64,000 bases of DNA from Halobacillus sp. Marseille-P3879 (GTDB lineage: Bacteria; Bacillota; Bacilli; Bacillales; Halobacillaceae). Below the pieces are notes generated by a model. The model did no database searches. It saw only the letters and a list, made by a program, of their open reading frames with translations, and was not told where the DNA came from. The translations under genes were made by a program, and so were the position numbers. The stretch covers positions 434,001 through 498,000 of the forward strand of contig NZ_OESS01000002.1 of NCBI RefSeq assembly GCF_900240285.1. Direction: 5' to 3'. Shown piece after piece: positions 56,211 to 64,000 of this stretch. Position 1 is the first letter of the stretch, and every line of letters begins with the position of its first letter.

Positions 56211-57005
56211 GTGGTGAAGCAGCCGAAAGTAGGTCTGGCACTTGGCTCAGGCGGAGCACGGGGATTTGCGCATTTAGGTGTGCTCAAAACCTTAACCGCT
56301 CATAATATCCCAATTGATATGATTGCCGGGAGCAGTATGGGAGCACTGGCAGGAGCCTTATTCGCATCAGGACAGAAAATTGATGATTTATATAAGCTTG
56401 CTTTAACTTTTAAACGGAAATACTACCTTGATTTTACGGTTCCTAAAATGGGCTTTATTCAGGGGCGTAGAATTAAGGAGTATATCCGTTTATTTACGTT
56501 TGGGAAAAATATAGAGGAGTTCACAATCCCCCTTTCAATCGTGGCAACCGATTTGGTTGCTGGAAAGAAGAAAGTATTTCAGACTGGCTCCGCAAGTGAT
56601 GCCGTACGGGCAAGTATTGCTATTCCAGGTATATTTGTTCCGGAAAGGATTGCCGGCCGGTTGTATATTGATGGCGGGGTGATTGATCGTGTCCCCGTTT
56701 CTGTAGTGAAAGACATGGGAGCGGATATAGTTATTGCAGTGGATTGTGCTCACTCTACTGCTGAGCCAACAATTCACTCCATTTATGATGTTATCATTCA
56801 GAGTATTGATATTATGCAGGACGAATTAGCGTCCGTTACTGGTATAACTGATTACACGGATTTTATGATCCGGCCGGATGTTGAGCGTTTCAGCTCCAGG
56901 GCATTTAGAGACATCGAAGAGATCGTAAAAGAAGGGGAAAAAGCTGCGGCTAAAGAAGTAGACCGCATCCTAGAAAAGATTAGAGACTGGAAGGGGTCAC
57001 CATAG
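56211..57005 (+). CDS. ylbK: Patatin-like phospholipase/esterase YlbK
   Basis: RssA-type patatin-family hydrolase of 264 residues. Oxyanion loop GSGGARGFAHLGVL, nucleophile serine in GSSMG, and the dyad aspartate in YIDGGVID. Substrate probably a membrane lipid or ester, not determined. Two GTG codons in a row (56211, 56214) behind GGGGGAGA. Three bases separate it from ylbL. Confidence 0.9.
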   Translation: MVKQPKVGLALGSGGARGFAHLGVLKTLTAHNIPIDMIAGSSMGALAGALFASGQKIDDLYKLALTFKRKYYLDFTVPKMGFIQGRRIKEYIRLFTFGKNIEEFTIPLSIVATDLVAGKKKVFQTGSASDAVRASIAIPGIFVPERIAGRLYIDGGVIDRVPVSVVKDMGADIVIAVDCAHSTAEPTIHSIYDVIIQSIDIMQDELASVTGITDYTDFMIRPDVERFSSRAFRDIEEIVKEGEKAAAKEVDRILEKIRDWKGSP

Positions 57006-57007
57006 CA

Positions 57008-58021
57008 ATGAGATCAAATAAAAGAGTAATCATAACAGGAATAATCGCAATCCTGATTGTCGCTTTTTTAGGCGCATACCGCTTGCCGTTTTATATTTAC
57101 AAACCTGGTACAGCTGATGCACTGGAACCTTTTGTAGAAATAGATGGTTCTTATCCCAGTGAGGGGGATATGCATTTGGTTACCGTCCGAGGGGGACAGG
57201 CAACACCCATTCAATGGGCGCTTGCCCAGATGAGAGAGTACCAAGAAGTCGTACCTTTAGAACAAGTCCGCCCTGAAGGGATATCTGAGGATGAGTACTT
57301 TCATGCTCAACTGCAGTTAATGGAGTCGTCTCAGGAAGCGGCAAAAGTGGTCGCTTATGAAAATGCAGAGCGTGACATTACAATTGATTATGAAGGAGTG
57401 TTCGTCGTTCAAGCTTTAGAAGGAATGCCTGCAGAAGAAAAGTTGAAAGCAGGAGATGAAATACTTAGCGTAAATGATAATAATATAAATGAATCTGAAG
57501 AACTTGTGAATTATGTTGAAAGCTTATCTGAAGGGGATAAGGTCACATTAACCATTAAAAGAGGGGATGAAATGATGACAAAGGAAATAGAGGTTGCTCC
57601 TTTCCCTGATGATAATAATCGAGTGGGTGTAGGAATTTCCCTCGTAACTGATCGTTCGGTTGAAGTAAACCCGGAAGTTTCTGTGAAAAGTGGAGATATT
57701 GGCGGCCCTAGTGCGGGGTTAATGTTTTCGTTGGAAATGTATGACCAGTTAACAGAAGAAGATATAACGAATGGTCAGGAAGTTTGCGGCACGGGAGAAA
57801 TTAACTATGAAGGTGAAGTAGGCAGTATAGGAGGTATTGATAAAAAAGTCGTTGCTGCTGATCAAGAAGGCTGCGATGTCTTTTTCGCCCCTAACGAGGG
57901 GGGAGCTGAGGGATCAAATTATGAAGTTGCTTCAAGTGCCGCAGAGAATATCGGAACTGAGATGGATATTGTAGCTGTAGACACCTTTGAGGATGCTCTT
58001 AAATATTTAGAAGAGCTTTAA
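57008..58021 (+). CDS. ylbL: Membrane-anchored PDZ/Lon-type serine protease YlbL
   Basis: Protease of 337 residues: one N-terminal membrane anchor, a PDZ domain (about 125-205, VVQALEGMPAEEKLKAGDEIL), and a Lon-like domain with the catalytic serine in GGPSAGLMF and lysine in GGIDKKVVAA. In B. subtilis YlbL degrades the cell-division inhibitor YneA after DNA damage. The sequence between anchor and PDZ is very acidic. ATG after GGGGTCACC-type weak site, coupled to ylbK. Confidence 0.93.
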   Translation: MRSNKRVIITGIIAILIVAFLGAYRLPFYIYKPGTADALEPFVEIDGSYPSEGDMHLVTVRGGQATPIQWALAQMREYQEVVPLEQVRPEGISEDEYFHAQLQLMESSQEAAKVVAYENAERDITIDYEGVFVVQALEGMPAEEKLKAGDEILSVNDNNINESEELVNYVESLSEGDKVTLTIKRGDEMMTKEIEVAPFPDDNNRVGVGISLVTDRSVEVNPEVSVKSGDIGGPSAGLMFSLEMYDQLTEEDITNGQEVCGTGEINYEGEVGSIGGIDKKVVAADQEGCDVFFAPNEGGAEGSNYEVASSAAENIGTEMDIVAVDTFEDALKYLEEL

Positions 58022-58027
58022 ATCTTT

Positions 58028-58104
58028 AAGAGGTTGGGACAAAACTGAGTCAAGCATAAAATAATCCGAACGATTTTTTGTAATCAGTTCGGATTATTTT
58101 TTTG
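58028..58104 (+). repeat. Terminator-bearing repeat, copy B
   Basis: AAGAGGTTGGGACAAAAC followed by AAAATAATCCGAAC (58058-58071) pairing perfectly with GTTCGGATTATTTT (58087-58100) and more T. Serves as the ylbL terminator. Shares lead sequence and the TCCGAAC stem with copy A at 33821. Confidence 0.7.
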
Positions 58105-58105
58105 T

Positions 58106-58262
58106 GAAGAAAGGATTTTGACCATCGCTCCGTCAATCACTTCGCTTTTTTTTCGCGGGCACGTCCTTAAGTCTTTCTCGAAAAAGCGAGCGCTTTCCTG
58201 CAGGATCTTCGACTCGCGCTGTTCCTCAGGAGTCTTTAGTAGTTTGACTGCGCCAATGATCT
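58106..58262 (-). repeat. GC-rich interspersed repeat, copy 3
   Basis: Read on the minus strand: GCGCAGTCAAACTACT, ACTCCTGAGGAACAGCGCGA, AAGATCCTGCAGGAAAGCG and finally GCCCGCGAAAA with AAGCGAAGTGATTGACGGAG. This is the clearest of the three copies and matches the intergenic repeat style seen across Bacillaceae. It is directly next to copy B of the terminator repeat. An antisense 60-codon frame inside it is not a gene. Confidence 0.65.
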
Positions 58263-58313
58263 GCATTTATACGCTTTAAGTTTTATTGTTCGTTTTTTCT
58301 ATCATTGCTGCTA

Positions 58314-59528
58314 TTATTTAATGAGTACAGGGGGACCATATTCTTTTTTTAAATGATTGACCCGTACTTCAGCATGCAATGGACTGAAATATGCCGCAGC
58401 CGCTCGTTCCTCTGTTTCAAGGAGGCCATTACTAAGCTTTTGGGGCTGCGTGATTAAAGGAACATTAAATCGTTTTTTGTGGACATTTAAATATTGTCTT
58501 CCGGTTTCAGTCATACCAAGTACCCGAATGTATGGAACTGTTTCTTTCGCTAAATATGCAGTTGCTTCTTCTTTGGTAAGACCCACTAATATGTGGGTAC
58601 ACAGCCGTTGCAGCCTCGTCCATGTATACCGCTTAGTTTTGACTCGCTGCATAAATTCCTGAAAAGAAGTAGAAGACTTTATCATTTGTTTGAAACGGTG
58701 TTCGAGCCCTTCGTCCATACCGTGAATGGCTTGAAGGTCCTTTGCGGGAGTTGTCATTATCGTGTAATGAAGAAAATTGAAATAATCTTCCCAGTCATGC
58801 CATAAGTTTGATTGGTTATAATAAGCGTGAAGCTCATCAATCGTGGTTTCAGGAAGAGCTTCAGATATATGAGACGTCAGTTTATTTTGTTTCTTTAAAG
58901 CTTTACGAATACTTGTTGCACTTGCCATTCTGCCTGATAAATCAGTGTCGTGGTAATTGCTTTCCTTTCGTTTAATGGTTAAAGGTTCAATATGAGGAGC
59001 AAAAGCTCTAATTTGTTTAACATAGCTATAGCCAAGAATATTATTAGGGGCAGAGTAATCGAATTCGTTCAGGGAAATTCCTATGGTTTCATTAGCCATG
59101 CGGGCTGCATCCGGATAGGATCTCCCTCTGCTCAATTCTTCTTTTAATGAACTTTCGTAAGCATGCTGGTGGGCATTTAAATCCTCATATGCCTTTATAA
59201 AAGGCTCGATGTTGCCGTTCTCACTACCGAAACAAATTGAATCTACCTGTAAAGCAGCCAGGCTGAGTACTGCCCCTTTACTGAAGAAATCGCTATGCTG
59301 TACCGCGAATATGTAAGGTAATTCAATAACAAGGTCGACTCCTGCCGATAATGCAGCTTTAGTCCGATGCCATTTATCGATAATAGCCGGTTCTCCCCTT
59401 TGAAGGAAAGGTCCGCTCATAACTGCTGCAATGCAATCAGCATTAGACTTTTGCTTACTTTGCATAACGTGATAGGCGTGTCCGTTGTGAAAAGGGTTAT
59501 ATTCCACAATAATCCCGCAGGCTTTCAT
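58314..59528 (-). CDS. tmcAL: tRNA-Met cytidine acetate ligase TmcAL
   Basis: ATP-dependent enzyme that forms N4-acetylcytidine at the wobble position of elongator tRNA-Met using acetate. The 404 residues start with the nucleotidyltransferase-like MKACGIIVEYNPFHNGHAYH, followed by MSGPFLQRGEPAIIDKW, DLVIELPYIFAVQ and SATSIRKAL. B. subtilis name ylbM. ATG behind AAGGAGG. Divergent from ylbN. Confidence 0.93.
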   Translation of the reverse strand: MKACGIIVEYNPFHNGHAYHVMQSKQKSNADCIAAVMSGPFLQRGEPAIIDKWHRTKAALSAGVDLVIELPYIFAVQHSDFFSKGAVLSLAALQVDSICFGSENGNIEPFIKAYEDLNAHQHAYESSLKEELSRGRSYPDAARMANETIGISLNEFDYSAPNNILGYSYVKQIRAFAPHIEPLTIKRKESNYHDTDLSGRMASATSIRKALKKQNKLTSHISEALPETTIDELHAYYNQSNLWHDWEDYFNFLHYTIMTTPAKDLQAIHGMDEGLEHRFKQMIKSSTSFQEFMQRVKTKRYTWTRLQRLCTHILVGLTKEEATAYLAKETVPYIRVLGMTETGRQYLNVHKKRFNVPLITQPQKLSNGLLETEERAAAAYFSPLHAEVRVNHLKKEYGPPVLIK

Positions 59529-59700
59529 TGGTAAAACCTCCTTGATTGAGTAAGAAATAGTCGATACGATGGGAGAACTATGACAGATGCTATTTTTTAT
59601 TTTAGCATGGCCTGCCCTGCTTGTAAGTTGAGAAATGATTTATTTTCTAATAAAATAAAAAGAGTACATTTGGCTTTAAAGCCTCTGTAAAGAAAAAATA

Positions 59701-59729
59701 TTGACAAATAGTTAAATTGCTTTTACAAT
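59701..59729 (+). promoter_or_regulatory. SigmaA promoter of ylbN-rpmF
   Basis: TTGACA (59701-59706), 17 bases, TACAAT (59724-59729), nearly consensus; fits a strongly expressed ribosomal-protein operon. Confidence 0.75.
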
Positions 59730-59756
59730 AACTCTTGTTGCCATGAGGTGATAAAT

Positions 59757-60281
59757 ATGAAATTTCCTCTACAGAAACTTAATCAATCCGGTGATGAACC
59801 GTTTAAGTTTGAAGAAGATGTGGACGTTTCGGAGCTCGAGGAGATGAATAATGATATTCGGAGAATCTCCCCGGTACACGTGCAAGGAGAAGCTGTTAAA
59901 TTTGGTGATGACATTATAGTTACTTTTACAGCTGAGGGAGAAATGGTCCTGCCCTGCGCACGTACTCTTGTTGACGTACCCTATCCTTTTCAGTTAAAGG
60001 AACGCGAACAATTTAACGTCTCTCCGTACTATGACGAAGAAGACGAAAGTGAAATTCATCCCGTTCGTGGAGAAGTCCTTGACTTAACGCCATATATCAA
60101 GGAAAATATTCTATTAGAGGTTCCAACCCGTGTATTTTCAGATGATCAAAAGGTTCAAGATCAGGCTCTTACAGAAGGTAAGGGTTGGCAGGTGATTACA
60201 GAAGAACCGGAGGAAGATAAAGTAGATCCTCGAATGGCTAAGCTGCAATCATTATTAAATGAAAAAGAAAACAAAGATTAA
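59757..60281 (+). CDS. ylbN: DUF177/YceD-family protein YlbN
   Basis: Acidic 174-residue protein of the YceD/DUF177 family, usually found directly before rpmF and thought to act in 23S rRNA or 50S-subunit synthesis. Core: VTFTAEGEMVLPCARTLVDVPYPF and LDLTPYIKENILLEVPTR. The usual second cysteines of the family are not obvious after the PCAR cysteine. ATG at 59757 follows GAGGTG; GTG 9 bases upstream is part of that site. Confidence 0.9.
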   Translation: MKFPLQKLNQSGDEPFKFEEDVDVSELEEMNNDIRRISPVHVQGEAVKFGDDIIVTFTAEGEMVLPCARTLVDVPYPFQLKEREQFNVSPYYDEEDESEIHPVRGEVLDLTPYIKENILLEVPTRVFSDDQKVQDQALTEGKGWQVITEEPEEDKVDPRMAKLQSLLNEKENKD

Positions 60282-60324
60282 GGGAATAGATTTCCTCTTG
60301 TCAATCTAAAAGGAGGTGTACAAC

Positions 60325-60498
60325 ATGGCAGTACCTAAGCGTAAAACATCCAAAAAGGTCAAAAACCAACGTCGTACTCATAAAAAACTACACGTACCTG
60401 GCATGGTAGAATGTTCAAACTGTGGGGAGTACTCAAAACCACACCATGTTTGCAAATCTTGTGGACAGTATAATGGAAAGCAAGTTGTTGCTAAGTAA
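60325..60498 (+). CDS. rpmF: Ribosomal protein L32
   Basis: Large-subunit protein L32, 57 residues: [19 protein letters not shown] basic start, then a zinc ribbon CSNCG...CKSCG. This is the zinc-containing (C+) form. ATG at 60325 behind a perfect AAAGGAGGTG. Cotranscribed with ylbN. Confidence 0.97.
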   Translation: MAVPKRKTSKKVKNQRRTHKKLHVPGMVECSNCGEYSKPHHVCKSCGQYNGKQVVAK

Positions 60499-60510
60499 AT
60501 GAAGAAAGAG

Positions 60511-60546
60511 AAAGAGTCTGAATGTTTATTCAGGCTCTTTTTTTTA
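60511..60546 (+). terminator. Terminator after rpmF
   Basis: AAAGAGTCTGAA pairs with TTCAGGCTCTTT (one G-U), then a run of eight T. Confidence 0.85.
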
Positions 60547-60581
60547 CATTTATTATGCCTAAAGGCAGAAGGGGGAGCTGT

Positions 60582-61349
60582 ATGCAGCAGATTAGAACAA
60601 TTTGTGACGATCATGGAGCAGTAACTATTCAGCTTAACCGCAGTGAAAAAATGAATGCGATTACAAACAGGGTAAGTAAATTACTGTTAAAAGAAATTGG
60701 TAAATTAAAAAATGACCCTGACATAAAATGTTTAGTGATTACAGGAGCAGGCGACGAATCATTCTGTGCAGGGGGAGACTTAAATGAACTGCATGGCGGT
60801 TTAACGGAAGAGGAGGCATATCGGGCATTACAGCCAATGAAACAAGTTTTATATGAGCTGGCCGCATTTCCCCTCCCTACTTTTGCCTTTTTAAACGGTC
60901 AAGCTAGAGGAGGAGGGTGCGAGATTGCAACTGCCTGCGATTTCCGTTACGGATTAGACACCGGGCATTATGGATTTATTCAGGGGAATTTAGGAATTAC
61001 ACCAGGGTGGGGAGGAGGAGAACTGCTTTATAAACGTATACAAGCTGATAGAGCAGCTCACTGGCTTATGGCTGCACAAATGTACAATGCAGACCAGGCC
61101 TATCAAATCGGATGGCTGAATAAGATTGTTGAAAAGGACCAATTGAATATTGAGACTCTTCTACCTTCTTTTTTAAACAAAACACAATCACAGCTCAAGA
61201 TATTTAAATCGCAGTACTTACGTGCCATATCCTTTCATGACGCAGCGGAGGCCATGGAGGAAGAGGTTAGAAGATGTGCATCCTTATGGGAGTCCAAAGA
61301 ACACCTGCAAGCTGTAAAAAAATTCTTAAGCACAAGAAAAAAGTATTAA
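60582..61349 (+). CDS. Crotonase-family (enoyl-CoA hydratase/isomerase-like) protein
   Basis: Crotonase-fold protein of 255 residues. Oxyanion-hole regions FCAGGDLNEL and ARGGGCEIA are intact, and the glutamate after GGGC corresponds to Glu144 of rat enoyl-CoA hydratase. The second catalytic glutamate (Glu164, usually in FGxPE) appears replaced: the matching segment is YGFIQGNLGITPGWGG, with Gln in that place. Simple hydratase activity is therefore doubtful. Start ATG at 60582 follows GGGGGAG; the frame upstream runs through the rpmF terminator. Not found here in B. subtilis. Substrate unknown. Confidence 0.85.
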   Translation: MQQIRTICDDHGAVTIQLNRSEKMNAITNRVSKLLLKEIGKLKNDPDIKCLVITGAGDESFCAGGDLNELHGGLTEEEAYRALQPMKQVLYELAAFPLPTFAFLNGQARGGGCEIATACDFRYGLDTGHYGFIQGNLGITPGWGGGELLYKRIQADRAAHWLMAAQMYNADQAYQIGWLNKIVEKDQLNIETLLPSFLNKTQSQLKIFKSQYLRAISFHDAAEAMEEEVRRCASLWESKEHLQAVKKFLSTRKKY

Positions 61350-61410
61350 AGTATAGTCTATCAATCTTCGCAATTGCATAACTATAAGCAAACCATAGAG
61401 GAGGGATAGA

Positions 61411-61881
61411 ATGGACGCCCCTAGGCAGGATGCATGGAAGAAGGAAGAGGATGAATTATTAGCGGAAACAGTGCTTCAATACATTAAAGAGGGTCACACC
61501 CAGCTGGAAGCTTTTCAGGAAGTGGCAAGACAACTAAATCGGACTCCGGCTGCGTGCGGGTTCAGATGGAATGCTACGGTGCGGAAAAATTACCAAAAGG
61601 ATATCAGGCAGGCAAAGCAGGAAAGAACTCAGCACCGTCATGCACTTACGACATCGACATTATCAAAAAATACATCGATTTCACTCGATGATGCGATTCT
61701 CTTTTTAAAAGAAATGAAACAACATTCCCACCATGATCAGGAAGAGCTGCAAACAAAGTTATACCAGCTTAGTGAAGAAAATGTGAGGCTGAAGAATCAG
61801 ATTAAACAATGGGAAGAAGCCTGGTCCGAAATTGATAAATTAACAAACTGGGTGAAAAATAGATACCAAAGTTCTTCTTAA
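61411..61881 (+). CDS. gerR: RsfA/GerR-family sporulation transcription factor
   Basis: DNA-binding protein of 156 residues: an N-terminal Myb/SANT-like domain (WKKEEDELLAETVLQYIKEG, ending in GFRWNATVRKNY) and a C-terminal coiled coil (about 100-150). In B. subtilis GerR (YlbO) acts in the mother cell under sigma-E. Position between rpmF and ylbP agrees. ATG behind AGGAGGG. Confidence 0.9.
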   Translation: MDAPRQDAWKKEEDELLAETVLQYIKEGHTQLEAFQEVARQLNRTPAACGFRWNATVRKNYQKDIRQAKQERTQHRHALTTSTLSKNTSISLDDAILFLKEMKQHSHHDQEELQTKLYQLSEENVRLKNQIKQWEEAWSEIDKLTNWVKNRYQSSS

Positions 61882-61885
61882 ATAA

Positions 61886-61922
61886 AAAAGGCCCTACATT
61901 ACTTGTAGCGGCCTTGTGTGTT
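61886..61922. terminator. Terminator between gerR and ylbP
   Basis: AAGGCC with inner CTACA pairs with TGTAG and GGCCTT; six A upstream give the T tail for the minus strand. Confidence 0.75.
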
Positions 61923-61926
61923 TATT

Positions 61927-62406
61927 TTATATCTCTCTTTCTTCCACCCCTGTTGGAAGCCAGATTAAAGGGTTTTCTCCAAGGTCTCTTTCCACATCAT
62001 ATTTCGCTTTATGGAAGTCCATCTTCTCCCAGAAATCATGAGATCTTACACGTGGGTTTGTCTTAATTGGGAGTTGGTAATTTTTTGCGAAATCAACTAA
62101 AGCTTTACCAAATCCCTGACCTCGGTAATCAGGCAAGACTTCAAGCTTCCACAGCTCTAAATAATCCTGTGGAGGTTCAAAATAATGGTCATATTTTTTG
62201 GGGACTCGATATAGACTCATCCTTGCAACTAAAGCGTTTCCATAATAGATGCCGAAAAAAGGCGATTCACTGTCATTTTCCACAATATTACTTTGTAAGT
62301 CTTCAAACATGGCGAGCTCTTGATGTCCATATTCTTTGAAATGTTTAAATTCCTCTAACGTCTTATAATTAACTAGAAGTGGCTGAACTTTTACTTTCGT
62401 CATCAT
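61927..62406 (-). CDS. ylbP: GNAT-family acetyltransferase YlbP
   Basis: N-acetyltransferase of 159 residues with the acetyl-CoA motif LPDYRGQGFGKALVDFA preceded by LELWKLEV. Sequence patterns (KVQPLLVNYKTLEEFKHFKEYG, IWLPTG near the end) match the YlbP group. Two ATG codons in a row; the first has GGGG nine bases upstream. Substrate unknown. Confidence 0.88.
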   Translation of the reverse strand: MMTKVKVQPLLVNYKTLEEFKHFKEYGHQELAMFEDLQSNIVENDSESPFFGIYYGNALVARMSLYRVPKKYDHYFEPPQDYLELWKLEVLPDYRGQGFGKALVDFAKNYQLPIKTNPRVRSHDFWEKMDFHKAKYDVERDLGENPLIWLPTGVEEREI

Positions 62407-62561
62407 CTGTGATTTCCCCTTTCAAACTCTTTCTCTACATTTATTATAATATAAAAATATTCAGAATCAAATGAACAAGTAATGTATGAAAATTTGTCCC
62501 CTTTCAAATCATAAATTTGCTACAATTAGAAAAAGAGTTCGTTAAAGAAAGGGGAAGCAAC

Positions 62562-63431
62562 ATGAAAATAGGGGTGGTTGGCGGAGGTGCGGTTGGGTTA
62601 TTACTATCCTCGTATCTTTCAAAAATTCACGAAGTTTCTCTATTCGTAAGAAGTGAGGAGCAGAAACAGGAGCTGAATACAAGAGGTATAACTTGTGAGG
62701 GGCTGCATGGCACGGTAAGGGCGTATACAGATGCAGCTTATTTTAATGATCAGAATTTATTACTAATTACGGTTAAGCAGCACCACCTTCCTGACATTCT
62801 CAATAAGCTCCCACCTTCACAGCCTGTTGTGTTTCTTCAAAATGGTATGTCACACCTCTCTTTTATAAAGGAGCTGCCCAATCCATTGCTGGTGGGGGTA
62901 GTTGAACACGGTGCAGTCAGGCATTCCGGGGCTGAAGTACAGCATACAGGGAAAGGGATTATATACTTAGCAGATTATCAGAATAGCAACAAAGCTCAAA
63001 TGATAACCCGCTGCCTGTCTCAAGGGCAATTTATTTTTGAGTACAGGAAAGACTATTTGAAGATGATGGCGGAGAAACTTGTCATTAATACCGTCGTAAA
63101 TCCCATTACAGCACTTTTTAATGTAAAGAATAAAGAGATTTTAAGTAATTCTCATCTCAATAATCTGGCGGAAAGGTTATGCTGGGAGGCGTGCAGCACA
63201 CTTCAACTTTCTTTTAATGAACAATGGTCCAGGGTACAAAAAATTGCTGAAACGACTGGGGAAAATCATTCTTCTATGCTGCAGGATATACTAGAGGGGC
63301 GGAGGACTGAAGTAGATGCAATTTGCGGCTATATTGTTAACCGTTCCCGCAAGGAGGCCTGCTATCATTCTTTTGTACTGAATGCCATTCATGCGTTAGA
63401 GTTAAAAAATCAAAAAGGAGAAGCCACATGA
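62562..63431 (+). CDS. panE: 2-dehydropantoate 2-reductase
   Basis: NADPH-dependent ketopantoate reductase of pantothenate and CoA synthesis, 289 residues. Rossmann motif MKIGVVGGGAVGLLLSSYL at the N-terminus, LLITVKQHH and VVFLQNGMSH in the middle, and the catalytic lysine in MAEKLVINTVVNP. ATG at 62562 follows AAAGGGGAAG. B. subtilis name ylbQ. Overlaps the next gene by four bases. Confidence 0.92.
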   Translation: MKIGVVGGGAVGLLLSSYLSKIHEVSLFVRSEEQKQELNTRGITCEGLHGTVRAYTDAAYFNDQNLLLITVKQHHLPDILNKLPPSQPVVFLQNGMSHLSFIKELPNPLLVGVVEHGAVRHSGAEVQHTGKGIIYLADYQNSNKAQMITRCLSQGQFIFEYRKDYLKMMAEKLVINTVVNPITALFNVKNKEILSNSHLNNLAERLCWEACSTLQLSFNEQWSRVQKIAETTGENHSSMLQDILEGRRTEVDAICGYIVNRSRKEACYHSFVLNAIHALELKNQKGEAT

Positions 63432-63808
63432 GTAATGTAATTATATATTTTCTTGCGTTTATTATAACTGCTCCGTTACTCATTTTATTTATTCTGTATT
63501 TCTTTACAAGAAAATTGTACAGAAATAAAAGAAGGGCTGTTCATCTAACAGCTCAATTGATGGTTCCAGTATTAGTAGCTTCTGTGTATGTTCTGTTCGT
63601 CGTATTATTTGGCAATGGATATCTTCCATGGATTATCGTATTTTTACTGACCCTGTTAAGTTTAGCTGTGATCGTTCAATATAAGATCTCAGAAGAAATC
63701 CAATTTATTAAAGTTTTTAAGGGTTTCTTAAGGTTAACATTTTTGTTATTTATGTTTGTGTATTTCGGGCTGACTGCTTATGGGATAGTAGCTCGGGTGC
63801 TCCTTTAA
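63428..63808 (+). CDS. DUF3397 membrane protein
   Basis: Membrane protein of 126 residues with four hydrophobic segments and a basic loop (TRKLYRNKRRAVH) after the first. The family (DUF3397) has no known function and commonly sits between panE and bshC/mraZ in Bacillaceae. Starts at ATGA overlapping panE, behind AAAGGAG, so it is translationally coupled. Confidence 0.8.
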   Translation: MSNVIIYFLAFIITAPLLILFILYFFTRKLYRNKRRAVHLTAQLMVPVLVASVYVLFVVLFGNGYLPWIIVFLLTLLSLAVIVQYKISEEIQFIKVFKGFLRLTFLLFMFVYFGLTAYGIVARVLL

Positions 63809-63820
63809 TAAACAGATTAG

Positions 63821-63894
63821 ATGAACTTCATATAATATTTCTGTACAATACATATTGGTACATAACAACCTCTGAAACAGAAGGAGAAGTTCAT
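63821..63894 (+). promoter_or_regulatory. Possible RBS-masking fold before bshC
   Basis: ATGAACTTC (63821-63829) is the exact inverse of GAAGTTCAT (63886-63894), which begins within the bshC ribosome-binding site GGAG (63883-63886). Inside, TTCTGT (63839-63844) pairs with ACAGAA (63877-63882), and TGTAC with GTACA further in. In a read-through transcript this would hold the site between two stems. Confidence 0.4.
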
Positions 63895-63896
63895 AA

Positions 63897-64000
63897 ATGC
63901 GTATAGAACCAATAAGCTTAGCGGACAAAAATCCACTTATTGCCGACTACAAAAACCACTTCACTAAAATTCAGGATAAATTTCAATATGATCTTAACGA
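63897..64000 (+). CDS. bshC: Bacillithiol synthesis cysteine-adding enzyme BshC (3' end cut off)
   Basis: Only the first 34 codons are inside the window. They read MRIEPISLADKNPLIADYKN, then HFTKIQDKFQYDLN, which fits the N-terminus of BshC (YllA), the enzyme that adds cysteine to glucosaminyl-malate in the last step of bacillithiol synthesis. Its place after panE and the DUF3397 gene agrees with Bacillaceae gene order. ATG follows AAGGAG at ten bases. Family length is about 540 residues, so most of the gene lies beyond the window. Confidence 0.85.
   Translation, partial: MRIEPISLADKNPLIADYKNHFTKIQDKFQYDLN

Overview
The window is chromosomal DNA from a low-GC, Gram-positive, endospore-forming member of the Bacillaceae. 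Gene order follows the Bacillus subtilis chromosome block by block: ykuR-T-U-V, ktrC / rnjA-rpoY-ykrA-defB-ykyA-pdhABCD, sr1-speA, yktA-yktB-ykzI-yktC, ylaF-H-I-J-L-M-N, ftsW, pycA, ctaBCDEFG, ylbB-D-F-G-H-I-J-K-L-M-N-rpmF-O-P-Q and the start of bshC (yllA). Acidic surface-protein linkers, a BCCT compatible-solute carrier and the GC-rich interspersed repeats suggest a moderately halophilic genus such as Halobacillus or a close relative. The genus is an inference. There is no prophage, insertion sequence, CRISPR array, tRNA or rRNA gene.

Layout. 1-9 kb: lysine/diaminopimelate end piece, a CNNM/CorC membrane protein, an MscS channel, a 2-Cys peroxiredoxin plus thioredoxin-like protein, and a two-subunit ABC exporter. 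9-14 kb: cytochrome bd oxidase behind a Rex box, the KtrC potassium-channel gate, and a pyruvate oxidase. 14-24 kb: RNase J1 with RNA polymerase epsilon, a HAD phosphatase, peptide deformylase, YkyA, and the complete pyruvate dehydrogenase operon. 24-30 kb: a lipoprotein, a BCCT transporter, a polysaccharide deacetylase lipoprotein, the dual-function RNA SR1 with its 37-residue peptide, arginine decarboxylase, and an FMN-dependent nitronate monooxygenase-like enzyme. 30-38 kb: small conserved Bacillaceae proteins (ykt, yla), glutaminase and FtsW. 38-49 kb: pyruvate carboxylase and the caa3 cytochrome oxidase cluster with its heme O synthase and assembly factors. 49-64 kb: the ylb cluster with RNA modification (rsmD, tmcAL), CoA synthesis (coaD, panE), sporulation (ylbD, ylbJ, gerR), RicF, YlbL protease, L32, a crotonase and bshC.

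How the genes work together. Much of the window is central carbon and electron flow around pyruvate: PDH makes acetyl-CoA, PycA refills oxaloacetate, and the pyruvate oxidase may feed electrons to quinone. Quinol is then oxidised by the redox-regulated bd oxidase, while the caa3 branch takes electrons through cytochrome c. SR1, with CcpN-type operator sites, lies between pdhD and speA as in B. subtilis and is a second link to glycolytic state.

The best leads beyond ordinary annotation are noncoding. One is a promoter-hairpin-hairpin-terminator unit on the minus strand upstream of rsmD (53.53-53.69 kb); another is the SR1 unit. Others are a possible folded leader masking the bshC ribosome-binding site, short open frames ahead of rpoY-rnjA and overlapping the ftsW start, an inverted repeat bracketing the ykuU promoter, and two families of interspersed repeats. 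No clearly new multi-gene system was seen.
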